DNA of 38,319 bases from a virus. Made by a program: the position numbers and the translations under genes. Shown piece after piece: positions 16,901 to 26,800 of this stretch (its first letter is position 1; the number at the start of each line of letters is the position of its first letter). The notes beneath the pieces were generated by a model. It did not search any database. It was not told the DNA's origin and saw nothing but the letters and a program-made list of their open reading frames with translations. The stretch lies in the IMG/VR virus record IMGVR_UViG_3300030110_005318, positions 1-38,319 of that record, one strand, 5' to 3'.

Positions 16901-19201
16901 TGTAATTACAAATTCTCCTTCCGACTCATCCTCAGAGTTAGAATAATTACCACCACTTGGCAAATTGGGGTCACTACCAGAATATTGACTTGATCCATAA
17001 AAGTAAGTTGTAACTCCAGTAAAATTAGGATTTGTATTATATGCCAATCTACTCTGAAATCTATCAACATGATGAGCTGGAACTCTCCAATTTATCTTAT
17101 AAGATCCTGATTCTAGTCCAAAAGTGCCTGTTGATCCTACACCAACAACAGAAACAAAATTATGTGAATCATACTTTGTGTTTATGTTTCTTGGAAACCA
17201 TGAGTCTGCAACAAATTCATTAACACCATCATGCATGTAAGCAGCACGATAATTAGCATATTCTCCTGCTCCTGGTCTACCTCCATATTCACCTCCAGCT
17301 TTTTCATCTCTAAGCACTGCAACTTTAGATGAACCCAAATTAGTAGTAGAAATATCAAACCAAATGTCACCCTCACAAACACCTGTAGATGGTGCTGTAT
17401 CTTGTATATAACGTCTACCATATGCATTACTTGTTGATCCAATTCCAATTGTTGCACCGATACCAGAAACGTTTACCTCTATCGGATTGGGACATGTGCG
17501 TTCTGTCTTTGGTGTGGTTGTGTGATTTGAAAATTGTTTAACATCAATATCTGAGAGTGATCCACCACCAGTAGCATTAATTGTAAAACCACCTGCAGCA
17601 ACAGGGTCAAGAGTAATACCAGTTCCTGCTGTTATAAGAACATCATCATTTGTAGTTCCATCACTTAATCTTAACTTTACATCGTCAGTAGAATCAACAG
17701 CTTCTAATGTATATGTTTTACCTGCATCACTGTTAGCAGTTATAGTCGTTCCATTTATTGTTAAACCAGTCCCTGCAGTTAAGTAAGTTAATTTACTTTC
17801 ACTATCATCCCAGAATACAATTTTATCAGAACCAGCATCATCACCTGCAATTTGACCATTGGTAACACTTAAGATATCATCAGCGGATGCTGCCACACCT
17901 AATCCAGCAGAGCCAGTAGCAGCAATGGTAAATCCACCTGCAGCAACAGGGTCAAGAGTAATACCAGTTCCTGCTGTTATAAGAACATCATCATTTGTAG
18001 TTCCATCACTTAATCTTAACTTTACATCGTCAGTAGAATCAACAGCTTCTAATGTATATGTTTTACCTGCATCTGATGCAGTCATAAATTCTAATCCATT
18101 TGCTCCACTATTAACTCTAACAAGTTTACCACCTGCACTAGTATAATTTGCTGGTGTATCATCTAAGTCTGTAAAATTAAGAGTTCCAATATTTCCTGGT
18201 TCAACCAGACCCCAGTCCCATCCTCCTGAACCATCTGCCTTAATTACATAGTTTGCTGTGCCAGAACCACCACTGGCATTTATAATTCCTGCTGGTTTAA
18301 TTTTTGAAACTGTTAATTGGTCAGTGTTTGGATTATAAGTTATACTACCATCAGTATACATTGATTCAGCAGTCGCACTTACATTATTACTATCAACAAA
18401 TGTCAAATAATGTTCGGCAGATGTGTTTCTTGCTATCGTCTTTACAGTATCTGCTACAAGACTTACACCTCCGTCTATAGTTCCATAAAAAGTTCCACCT
18501 CGAAACTCCTTGGCATAAACAGCATTAAACCGATTACTATCACTCTCACCTATATTGTAGTCCTCATGAGCAAGTGGGTAAATGTGAGCACCAAAAGAAG
18601 ATATACCAGCGTTTACGATCAATCCACCAGTTGTTATTCTTACTCCTGTTCTTGCTGTAACTAGTCCGATTGAATCTACATTAGTTACATCTTCATATGT
18701 AAGAGTTCCTGCGATTCCAACATCACCATCAATACTCAGTCTTGAAGATCCACCATTACCATAGAAATCTGGATTATATCTAATTCCCGTATGAACTTTT
18801 ACATCTTCATAACCACTCGTAGAATCTACAAATGTTAGGTATTGTGATACATTACTCGAATCTGTTTGAATCTTAATTTTTTCAGCATTTTCAAGAGTGA
18901 CACCAGAATCAATACTACCTTTGAATACTCCATGATACTCTAATGCGTCTACTCTTCCCCTATAACTGACTGTGAATGTTGATGATTCACTATTGTTAAA
19001 AATAGATATTGCTTTATTTACATCATCACCTTGTATACTTGTGGCACTAACCGCAATACCAATGGGGATATCTGTTCCATACTGGTTGCTATGAATTTCT
19101 AGGTCATACCTTGGGGTGGTTTGACCAATTCCTATCTTATCTGCATTTACTATGACTCTACTATCATCAATGATAGTATTGCCAGATAATTTAATTGCCA
19201 T
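13952..19201 (-). CDS. Giant tail fibre with tail-collar domain and three jelly-roll-like modules
   Basis: A 1,749-residue protein. The N-terminus (GNTIIDDSRVIVNADKIGIG) is followed by fibre repeats. Residues about 380-550 contain two copies of a 115-codon unit. Around 624-835, 840-1024 and 1233-1440 there are three related modules. Each opens with K-x-x-VA-ILRDxK, has an AGxYxIxWxxPxxxVxRxxSRLxY core and ends with IxDLATA-K; they look like C1q/TNF-type jelly rolls. Between the second and third sits a Phage Tail Collar domain (about 1070-1224: GEIVAWSG, PNGFFLCDGRSLN, FNIPDLRDKFIVGA, MPSHNHPH, NNLPPYYALAYIINA). The C-terminus has ERLRI-type repeats and ends in SWKIQEGADNLFLINKITG. Likely a receptor-facing fibre. 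GATAAATA 30-40 bases upstream is a weak late-promoter candidate. Confidence 0.8.
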   Translation of the reverse strand: MAIKLSGNTIIDDSRVIVNADKIGIGQTTPRYDLEIHSNQYGTDIPIGIAVSATSIQGDDVNKAISIFNNSESSTFTVSYRGRVDALEYHGVFKGSIDSGVTLENAEKIKIQTDSSNVSQYLTFVDSTSGYEDVKVHTGIRYNPDFYGNGGSSRLSIDGDVGIAGTLTYEDVTNVDSIGLVTARTGVRITTGGLIVNAGISSFGAHIYPLAHEDYNIGESDSNRFNAVYAKEFRGGTFYGTIDGGVSLVADTVKTIARNTSAEHYLTFVDSNNVSATAESMYTDGSITYNPNTDQLTVSKIKPAGIINASGGSGTANYVIKADGSGGWDWGLVEPGNIGTLNFTDLDDTPANYTSAGGKLVRVNSGANGLEFMTASDAGKTYTLEAVDSTDDVKLRLSDGTTNDDVLITAGTGITLDPVAAGGFTIAATGSAGLGVAASADDILSVTNGQIAGDDAGSDKIVFWDDSESKLTYLTAGTGLTINGTTITANSDAGKTYTLEAVDSTDDVKLRLSDGTTNDDVLITAGTGITLDPVAAGGFTINATGGGSLSDIDVKQFSNHTTTPKTERTCPNPIEVNVSGIGATIGIGSTSNAYGRRYIQDTAPSTGVCEGDIWFDISTTNLGSSKVAVLRDEKAGGEYGGRPGAGEYANYRAAYMHDGVNEFVADSWFPRNINTKYDSHNFVSVVGVGSTGTFGLESGSYKINWRVPAHHVDRFQSRLAYNTNPNFTGVTTYFYGSSQYSGSDPNLPSGGNYSNSEDESEGEFVITIATTTYFKIEQWIYTEIYYGGGTDFRDSALGVAINRDSNTNVRLNPLASPTEVYTQIKIEDLATAVKSQDTGKTKVAILKDQKDDTQYSGTFDKDGWRDRDLTVEEDPSDFVDFTAGGSQSSMSAGNTPGYWSLPAGTYRIDWSAPANDVNRHKSRLVYSTTQSHISTAGLNASASIVEGSTANSSDVSSNNPIETVSVGFKIITLTQTTWFKILHYCNTTQLNTGFGSRFSGSSGFGPNIHTQVRIEDLATALKDGGGITIKDEGTALPTTATTLNFVGNGVVASGTGADKTISISGGGGIAGEIVAWSGLMTDSDIPNGFFLCDGRSLNKNTYDALFAITGYIHGGSGDNFNIPDLRDKFIVGAYSDGSDTTYPQVKPSATGGAATHTLTIDEMPSHNHPHTDDRYWTDDASVTNDFSFSGSDYEMSRFQSVASQGGGQAHNNLPPYYALAYIINATGVSGASSTGKTRVAILRDKKNNSIAGGRFDQDAWKGRDLTEEIDPQNFVNFTAGGSVSSESDGTTPGTWTLAAGTYEIEWSAPCYRVGRNRSRLTYSTASNFSSASYAYSASGYSGSAKDGTSGQNPDTQVDPSDGTDYYDNYSSTGKTTLELTATTYFKIEHYGTRPPLDSSVDAGNLGFGVDAGRSFTPYTGVEGDEIYTTVKITDLATAVKDGAGDLVSDKIEEGNTSAEVIDTNGNGHFLVKTEGTERLRITDSGTLEIRKNEPQIQLIDTDDSTGNTKTQLIHNAGDLFVDLRDGANDGELIIRGKGGDTATEKLRIKGATGTTFANSDNFVLMGGGGVATSGGPVTGVINMGTSYYTTSAGSDFTVGSGDWRAVKLHLYKATTGDDNATINNVYGLGVSNGCMEIQSNANLVFFVGKDSSTPNGRRTERLRINTSGHLVPGADDAYDLGQTASSGIPNRRWRNVHTGDLHLSNDGREGGNDVDGTTGSWKIQEGADNLFLINKITGKKYKINMTEVT
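17589..17728 (-). repeat. 140-bp exact direct repeat, copy A
   Basis: Identical base for base to 17934-18073. It lies in frame inside the 1,749-residue fibre gene, with copies offset by 345 bases (115 codons), and encodes part of a TYTLEAVDSTDDVKLRLSDG...TGITLDPVAAGG unit. Exact identity including third positions points to recent duplication or gene conversion. Confidence 0.9.
17934..18073 (-). repeat. 140-bp exact direct repeat, copy B
   Basis: Second copy of the repeat at 17589-17728. Recombination between copies would remove or add exactly 115 codons and keep the reading frame. Confidence 0.9.
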
Positions 19202-19235
19202 CTACCGTCTTCGTGTTTCCACTGGGTAATTTCTT

Positions 19236-22200
19236 TTATTTATCAAGAAGACCTCTTAATTCATTAATTTGATTTTGTTGATTTTTTACGACCTCAATAA
19301 GTAATCCAACTAAACCATTATAATTTACGGATTTTGGATCACTATCACTCACAATATCAGGTATAATATCCTGAACATTATCAGCGATTACACCAAGTGA
19401 TGGTTTATTTGTTGCCTTCCAATTAAATGATACACCATCAATCTTCATGATCTTCTCAATCGGATTATCAATTACCTGAATATTTGTTTTTAAAACACGG
19501 TCTGATAATGAATCAAAGTCAGTTGCGGTGACTATTCCAGATGCTTTAATATTTTTTACATGCAAGTCATCAAATATAGTTACACCAAATCCAAGAGTTT
19601 GAAATTTTCTGGAATCGTCATGAAATAATTCGACAGATCCATTTTGATTGAAGTTTGCGAGACTTTCACTTGCATTACCATTCTTTAAGTTAATTACATT
19701 TGATCTTATGGATAATGTTCCACTCGCATCTTGAATAACACTACCACCAGCAGTCTTAACATTTATAGTGTTAAAGAATGTGGAAACACCAGCGTTGCTA
19801 ATCTGTTTTGAAAATAAGGTGCTCTTTTGAGTTGTTATACCGACAAATGTTGATATTCCACTGACAAATAAATCAGTTGCAGTTGCAATACCAAGAGTAG
19901 AAATACCAGAACTTATTTTGTTAGCAACTAAAACTTTATCTTGATATTTTAATCCAGTGCTATCAACTTCTACAGCATCATAATTATCTGTTGTCGCATC
20001 ATCTCCAAAATGTATATAATGAATACCATCTGCTGATGTATCATCAGTAATTTTAACAGTGTCTGCTCGATCAACTGGAATATTAGGACCTATTGATCCT
20101 TTAAATACTCCATAATATTCTGCAGCATAAACTTTATTCCATCGTAAAGTTGAATCTTTTCCAAGATTATATTGTTCATTTTGGGAGGGATAAACATGTC
20201 CACCAATGGTTGATACTCCTACAGAAGTAATAAGACTACCTGTAACAGAGATACCAGATGGATTTGTTGCTAATTTTGCTGCGTTTGCATAATATAATTC
20301 AACTTTATCATTGGCAACGGCTGAGAGATAAACCCCAGTGTTTGTTCCATTTTTTAAATTTAATGTATTAGATCTGATATCAAGTGTTCCAGATGAATCT
20401 TGAATAATACTTGTTCCACCAGAATGATTTAAAAATACAGTATTAAAAAATGTAGATAATCCAGAGACACTTAATTGATTTGCAAATAGTGTGCTTTGCT
20501 GAGTCGTGATGCCAACAAAAGTAGAGACACCTGTTACATTTAAAGTTTGAGTTTCGGTATTTCCAAAGACTGTAATTCCTATACCTGTAGTCGATAATCT
20601 CTTATTCGGTGAATGATATATGTCAACAGAACCTGCAGGATTGATAGTAACACCACTACCAACGTTTACAATGTTTAACTTTCCAGTGGATACACCATCA
20701 GCACAAGCTTTTAAGTTAAGATTAGATGATCCTGATGCATTCACATTTAAGTCTGTACCATCTGCAAAAATTCTTCTATTAGCGTCACCAAATCGAAGTC
20801 TTTTTTGTTCTTCAACTAAAATAGTATTACGGAATGTTGAAAATCCAGCAACATCTAATTGATTGGTAAAAAATGTTCCAGTGACTGTGGCTCCAAGAGC
20901 AACAGTTTCAAAAGTTTTTGTATTATTATGATATAATTCTGCAGAACCACCATTACTAAATTTGGCAAAAGTTGCATTGCCAGCAGCATTTTTTAAACTA
21001 ACTATATTTGCTCTCAGATCAAGAGTTCCACTTGCATCCTGTATAACACTTCCACCAGCAGTCTTAACGTTTACAGTATTCAGAAATGTTGAGACTCCAA
21101 CATTACTAATTTGATTTGTAAATAAGGTGCTCTGCTGAGTCGTGATACCAACAAAGGTAGAGATACCTGTTACATATAAATTGTAAACATCTAAATCTTT
21201 AATTGTTGCAATGCCAGTTACATTTAAATTTTTAGTTGTGGTAATACCCAATACATTCAAATCACCAGTAACAATAATATCTTGAATAACAACAAAATTA
21301 GACGCATACACGTTATTCCATCTTTTGGTTTCAGATCCAAGATTATGAATAGCATCAAGATCAGGAACTAAGTCTGATACCACATATTGTCTAACTTCTA
21401 AATCTGTAGTGCTTGTGATACCTGTTACTGATACCCCTAAACCAGTCGTTTGAAATTTTTCTGCATTATTAAAAAATAAATTTATAGAGTCACCATTCTT
21501 AAATTCTGCATATTTTTTACTCGCACCTAAAGAACTGTTTTTAAATATTATATCTGATCCTAATATGTTTAAATTTCCAAGTCCATTTTCTCTTATTACA
21601 GTTTCACCACCTTTTTGATGAGATAATTCTAATTCATCACTATCTCCAAGTTTAATTATAGCATCATCAGGAAAAGTAGCATGAGTTCCAAATCCAACCT
21701 GTCCAGTCAATGTAGAGGTGGAAGATACGGATAATGTTCCTGTTATATCAATACCTGTTGAAGTCGTTTCAAATTTCTTACTCGTATCATAGTAGAGCTC
21801 AACGCCCCCATTTTGTATCGCTTTAAGAGAAGTTTCAGTATTGTTTGTTCTTATATAAACGTCTCCAGTATTTTGTATATAACTATTTCCTTTTGTATTC
21901 TCAATATAAAAATCCGTATCGTTGTGGTATATTGATGCATCTCCATCACTACCAAACTTTGCTTTAACATTATCACCAAATATTAAACTGTTATCTGATT
22001 TATCAAAAAGAATATTATTTGTATTATTAGTGACGAAGGTTACGTCATCAGTAAAAGTTGTGATTCCTGTAAATCTTGAGTTGCCAAGAACATCTAATAA
22101 TCTATCAGGTTGTGTTGATCCAATACCAATACGATTATTAGTAAAATCAAATACAAAATTATCCGCACCACCAACCAGTCCAGTTGAATCATGAAACTGA

Positions 22201-22877
22201 ACTTGTGTTATAGTTCCACCAGCACCAGCTTGTATTGAATTTCCAGATGCATATTTAAGACCACCGTTTGCTGTCTTTATAAGTAGATCACCAGTGCTAC
22301 CTGATCCATTTTCCTCATCAAAAAATATTCCTTCTAATCTAAAGTTTCCAACTACATGTAAATTTTGAGTTGGTGATGTAGTTCCAATACCGACAGATCC
22401 AATACCAACAGAATTATCAAAAGTAAAAAATGGTGAAGTATCAAACTCACCATCATTATTAAATAATACTCCATGATTATCACCAGGTGGAGATATGGTA
22501 ACTGTGACTGCGGTGCCAGCATCTCCATCAGGTTTTATGAAACCAACAACATTAACAGCAGCTCCTACAAAGTTCACGTCCGTGATACTGCTTATTCCCA
22601 AATTTGGTTCGGCATCTGTTCTTGGAACAACAAGACCCTCATCCCTTACTGTAATAGTTCCTGGTATGAGTCCACCACCAATCTCTTGCCAGAATCTCTC
22701 ACCTGGTCGATCTATAAGTGATACTATTTGATATTTCGTTCCTGAAGGAATCGCATCTAATTCTGGTGGATCTCCTAAGTTAGGTTCTGCTTGATCTAAT
22801 CCAAGATACTGATATCTATCTGTCGTTAATGAACCTTGTGGAGTTCTTTTAACTCTACCACTTAAATACTTTGGCAT
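19236..22877 (-). CDS. Tail fibre with three GITTQ modules and C-terminal S74 chaperone
   Basis: A 1,213-residue protein. It opens MPKYLSGRVKRTPQGSLT and has fibre strands such as NNRIGIGSTQPDRLLDVLG. Three repeats start with STFVGITTQQSTLF-NQ-S-VGVSTF at about residues 580, 791 and 1014. Each continues into VIQDASGTLxIRSN-xxLKN and ELYHxxxKxFxTxxxGxTV. Residues 1125-1213 form a compact S74 intramolecular chaperone. It has SDRVLKTNI with the cleavage Ser, then FNWKATNKPSLGVIADNVQD, IIPDIV, VNYNGLVGLLIEVV and a coiled-coil-like end. Self-cleavage would leave about 1,124 residues. The start overlaps neither neighbour except for one base at 22877, where its ATG meets the stop of the 331-residue gene upstream. 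Confidence 0.8.
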   Translation of the reverse strand: MPKYLSGRVKRTPQGSLTTDRYQYLGLDQAEPNLGDPPELDAIPSGTKYQIVSLIDRPGERFWQEIGGGLIPGTITVRDEGLVVPRTDAEPNLGISSITDVNFVGAAVNVVGFIKPDGDAGTAVTVTISPPGDNHGVLFNNDGEFDTSPFFTFDNSVGIGSVGIGTTSPTQNLHVVGNFRLEGIFFDEENGSGSTGDLLIKTANGGLKYASGNSIQAGAGGTITQVQFHDSTGLVGGADNFVFDFTNNRIGIGSTQPDRLLDVLGNSRFTGITTFTDDVTFVTNNTNNILFDKSDNSLIFGDNVKAKFGSDGDASIYHNDTDFYIENTKGNSYIQNTGDVYIRTNNTETSLKAIQNGGVELYYDTSKKFETTSTGIDITGTLSVSSTSTLTGQVGFGTHATFPDDAIIKLGDSDELELSHQKGGETVIRENGLGNLNILGSDIIFKNSSLGASKKYAEFKNGDSINLFFNNAEKFQTTGLGVSVTGITSTTDLEVRQYVVSDLVPDLDAIHNLGSETKRWNNVYASNFVVIQDIIVTGDLNVLGITTTKNLNVTGIATIKDLDVYNLYVTGISTFVGITTQQSTLFTNQISNVGVSTFLNTVNVKTAGGSVIQDASGTLDLRANIVSLKNAAGNATFAKFSNGGSAELYHNNTKTFETVALGATVTGTFFTNQLDVAGFSTFRNTILVEEQKRLRFGDANRRIFADGTDLNVNASGSSNLNLKACADGVSTGKLNIVNVGSGVTINPAGSVDIYHSPNKRLSTTGIGITVFGNTETQTLNVTGVSTFVGITTQQSTLFANQLSVSGLSTFFNTVFLNHSGGTSIIQDSSGTLDIRSNTLNLKNGTNTGVYLSAVANDKVELYYANAAKLATNPSGISVTGSLITSVGVSTIGGHVYPSQNEQYNLGKDSTLRWNKVYAAEYYGVFKGSIGPNIPVDRADTVKITDDTSADGIHYIHFGDDATTDNYDAVEVDSTGLKYQDKVLVANKISSGISTLGIATATDLFVSGISTFVGITTQKSTLFSKQISNAGVSTFFNTINVKTAGGSVIQDASGTLSIRSNVINLKNGNASESLANFNQNGSVELFHDDSRKFQTLGFGVTIFDDLHVKNIKASGIVTATDFDSLSDRVLKTNIQVIDNPIEKIMKIDGVSFNWKATNKPSLGVIADNVQDIIPDIVSDSDPKSVNYNGLVGLLIEVVKNQQNQINELRGLLDK

Positions 22878-23872
22878 TATGACGTACTGTTCTCTAGAAT
22901 ACTACAAATAAATTCCATTTGAAGTGGTCCGACTAATCCACCTGTGGTTGTCACTCCTACGTTAACAGTAAAGGTATTTGCAATTCCAACAAAAGTTGAA
23001 ATTGCTACATTGACACCATTTCTAGCTGGATCAGTGCTTCGAGGATATTTTTTCTCTTGAAAAAAATTGTCTTGCGAACATTTGAAAACTAAAGACTCAT
23101 TGGTAAATTGAATTGTATTACCACTTGTAAGATTATGAGGTGCAGCCGATGTAACTGAAAGAATTCCTGTCACAGAATCATACGTTGTTCCTTTTATAAC
23201 TTGTATTTTATTTCCATTTTGAGTTCCACTTGTAACACTGATTGCATCTTTATCTGCACGAATAAAGTTATGAAGTGATGGTGTAAAAGTGTGTGGAAGA
23301 GTTTTTACAATACCTGTATTTGTTTCAAAATTGGTATTACCAGCACCAACTTTATTAACTGTAAACGCAACTTGTGGTGCAGGGAATATCGAACTTGTAA
23401 TTCCTGCTGTTGATGGACAAGTAAAAGCAATCCCTGCCATCGTAATTTCATCATTAACACTGAAATTATGTGGATCCTGAGTTGTTACTGTTGTTACACC
23501 TGTGACATTATCATACTTTACATCATTAATTGTGGTGATACCAGTTTGTCCCCCAGTTATTATTATTGAATCAGATGCCAGTGCAGTTCTCTCTAATACT
23601 AATCTACCATCAACCAAAATAAGAGAATCATTTGGAGGAATTTCTCCATCTTTAATAATTCTGTTATTTCGAATATTTCCTGCAGTTCTTGTTGCAACAC
23701 TTGTTCTACGATGTGTAAAAGTTACAGTTGGATAGGTATTCACACCAACGTTTGCCACCTGTGCATATAATACAATCGCAGATGTTCCCACTGGAGCTTT
23801 ATATATTGTCTGTTCACCTGGTGCAACGGGAACAGCAATTGTCAAAAATTTATTTAGTGGTGCGACTGCCAT
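22877..23872 (-). CDS. Virion structural protein, 331 residues (marine T4-like family)
   Basis: The N-terminal 100 residues (FLTIAVPVAPGEQTIYKAP, SAIVLYAQVANVG, VTFTHRRTS) form a beta-rich domain of a kind common in marine T4-like phage structural proteins. Two related units follow: YDNVTGVTTVTTQDPHNFSV...ITMAGIAFTC (about 119-155) and YDSVTGILSVTSAAPHNLTS...LVFKC, ending in a K-YPRSTDP motif (about 230-280). The same unit, with YPRSKDP, is found in the 1,449-residue protein next door. Probably a beta-sandwich connector or fibre-attachment protein. It is located between two fibre genes with a 1-base overlap on one side and a 1-base gap on the other. No enzyme motifs. Precise virion position unknown. 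Confidence 0.65.
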   Translation of the reverse strand: MAVAPLNKFLTIAVPVAPGEQTIYKAPVGTSAIVLYAQVANVGVNTYPTVTFTHRRTSVATRTAGNIRNNRIIKDGEIPPNDSLILVDGRLVLERTALASDSIIITGGQTGITTINDVKYDNVTGVTTVTTQDPHNFSVNDEITMAGIAFTCPSTAGITSSIFPAPQVAFTVNKVGAGNTNFETNTGIVKTLPHTFTPSLHNFIRADKDAISVTSGTQNGNKIQVIKGTTYDSVTGILSVTSAAPHNLTSGNTIQFTNESLVFKCSQDNFFQEKKYPRSTDPARNGVNVAISTFVGIANTFTVNVGVTTTGGLVGPLQMEFICSILENSTS

Positions 23873-23873
23873 A

Positions 23874-26800
23874 TTATCTCAATGCTAGTATTAATGGTGT
23901 AACTTCTGCCTGAATTGATCTACTAAAATCTCTTCCAGAAATTGTTGAAGTTGTTTGATTAATTTGTAAACCTTCACCAATATCAAAATTACCTTTTTGA
24001 TCTGTTGACGTAAACGGAATTTGTGCCCCATCTTTAGCTACAACTTCGTTAGCTTTTATCGGAATTGCGCCTTGTAGAGGTGTCGCTATATTTATATCTG
24101 TTCCTGTGCCAACATATTCAAAAGAATGTGAACTTGTTAGTATTCTACTGATTCTTTGTAAGGCAAAAGGATCATCAGGAAATAATTCGTAAGGAATAAA
24201 TTCATTAAATGTAATTGTTGAAATACCAGCTGGTGATGGTGTTGGATTAGTAGCAGTATCTACAGTAAAATATATTGGTTCCATGATTGCATCTGCAAGT
24301 GTTCTATCTCCTTCAATATCAACAACTAAATTTTGACCTGCAAGATAATTTCTTCCCTGTGCAACCACATTTATTTCAGTCAACACACCTGCAGGACTTA
24401 CAGTTCCAGTAGCCTCCGCAACAATTCCCTGAGGTCCTTTAGGTTCTAATGTATTATCATCAGCATCTATAATTAATACACTTGGTGGGTCTATCGGACT
24501 AAATCCACTTAAATCTACATTTCTTAATTTAACAGATGATAACCTCTCTAAAGGTGCAGTAATCCTACCATCTGCATCAATATTTGAGTTACCAGTCGCA
24601 TTCACATCTGGATAATTATTTGTATTAATTTTAAAATACAATGCTTGTCCATCAAAAGCTCTTCTCACGTTATTATCTGCATCAGTTACGCCAACAGCAA
24701 CTACAGTGTCTTGTTGTTCAGGGTTTGTATTTCCAATAAGTTCTCCTGCAGTATTTGTATTACTTACAATACCTGTATACTGTGTTAATCCCAATCCAAC
24801 TGCAACTAAACCAAAATTACCAAATGATGAGTTAGAGTTTGTTAAATCACATTGTGCTCCTGTTGATGCGTAAATTGCAATATCTGTATTAATTGTGAAT
24901 ATAGAAACTAACTGAGCATATCCATTATTAGTCAGTGAAACACCAATACCATTTTCGTTGTATTGAGTAAATGAATCACATACCATAGATTTTAAATCAG
25001 CACCAACTGAATTGATTCCTGTAAAAGCACCATCTGCATTGTTACCATCAATTTTCATTCCAATACTACTGGTCATAAAGTTAGTGCAGTTTCTTACATA
25101 AGGTGATCTCCATCTTCCACTTGGACCTTCATTTGCAGGACCAGGAGCAGTGTATCCACTTACCGCACTCTCAGATCCAGCAGGAGTTGGGAATGCCACA
25201 CACGCAGATCCATCATAACCAACTCCAACATTTGATCCACCAAAGTTTAAGTTCTCAATTAAACATCCTCTTCTGACATGGAAGACATCTTTATCTTTAT
25301 TTTTTGGTTTGATGATACATAATCGAAGATCCTCACCTGTCACCGAAACATCTGTTCTTAAACCGATTGGATTATTTTCTTCATAAACTCCTGGTCTTAC
25401 TTTGATAGTATCAGTTTCAACTGCAACAGCAGCTGCACCACCAATTGTTGCTTTTGAATCACCTTCAAGTAATCCACTATTACTATCGGATCCACTCTTA
25501 GATACCCATATGGTTCTTTTTGTTTGAACACCAGATGGTCTCCATGAAACACCTGTTCCAACTGATGCTAAACGATAGTCTTCTTTGATATATTGTCCTG
25601 AAGAATGTATTACACCACCAGTAGCAGATACAAATGAATGTGCTACTCCAGCGGAGAGTCCACCATCACCAACGTTTACTTCAAAAGTATTTGTGGTTTT
25701 ATTTGATATAACTAACCACTTACCACTATTAGGATCTTTTGATCTTGGATACAATTGACTAATTGTTGATCCCTTGTAAGTGCAACTGAATGATATTGTT
25801 CCATCTGGAATCTTAATCGAATCACCATTTACAAAACCATGATTGGCAATGGTCAAAACCATCACACCAGTTGTTGAGTTATAAGTCGCATTCGTGATGT
25901 CTGCAGATAAAGATGCAGCAACTGATGTTCCAGTGTCATCATTCTGATCTTTTATATCAGCATCTACATCAATTGTATTCTTAAATGTTGCAACTCCAAC
26001 TGCACTTGATTGATTTGTAAACAGTGTGCTTTGTTGAGTCGTGATACCAATGAATGTGGAGAATCCAACAACACTTAATTGATTTGCAAATAACGTGCTC
26101 TTTTGAGTCGTGATACCCGTAAATGTTGAAATTCCTTGAACATCCAGCATCGCATTCGCATCAATATTAGCATTGAATGTTGCGAGTTCATCAACAGTCA
26201 GTTTATCTAATGTTGAATCTCCATCTACATCAAAATTAAGTCCAACAAATAATGATTTTACAATACCAACACCACCATCAATTTGAACAGAACTAGATGA
26301 AGTAGGACTAGTTGCATCTGTAACGTTATTAAATGTTGTTTTACCATCAACATCAAGTGTGTTATTAAGTGTTGTAGCACCATCTACATCAAGTGTGTTA
26401 TTAAGTGTTGTAGCACCATCAACATCTAAAGTCTGATTAAGAGTTGTATCACCATCAACATTTAAAGTTCCTTTAATATCTGTATTACCATTATCAGTAT
26501 CAACTGAAAATTTAGTAGTTGAAGCATTATTTTGAATTAAAAATTCTCTATTGTCAGCATTAATAATTACATTATGTTGGAAAGTCGCTTCATTTTCAAC
26601 ATTTAATTTCTGATTGAGTTGAGTATCGTCATCAACTTCTAATTTTGCTCCAACATTTAAATTCTTTACAACACCTAATCCACCTTTAATTTGGACTGCT
26701 CCCTGTGTAGGTTCTCCTTGAGATGAATCTGTTGGATTATAAAAAGTTGATATTCCACTCGAACTTAATTGATTAGTAAATAATGTGCTTTCCTGTGTTG

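Noticed and set aside
19202-19240. Late promoter GATAAATA before the 1,749-residue fibre gene
   Set aside because: One mismatch to the T4-type box, and it overlaps the end of the next gene's codons (Asp-Lys-stop); too weak to list as a feature.
23850-23862. CTAAATA box on the minus strand at the start of the 331-residue gene
   Set aside because: It lies inside the coding sequence (Pro-Leu-Asn-Lys codons) and no gene starts within a suitable distance.
26351-26458. CRISPR-like array of 36-bp repeats
   Set aside because: Units are directly abutting with no spacers and encode an in-frame 12-residue fibre repeat.
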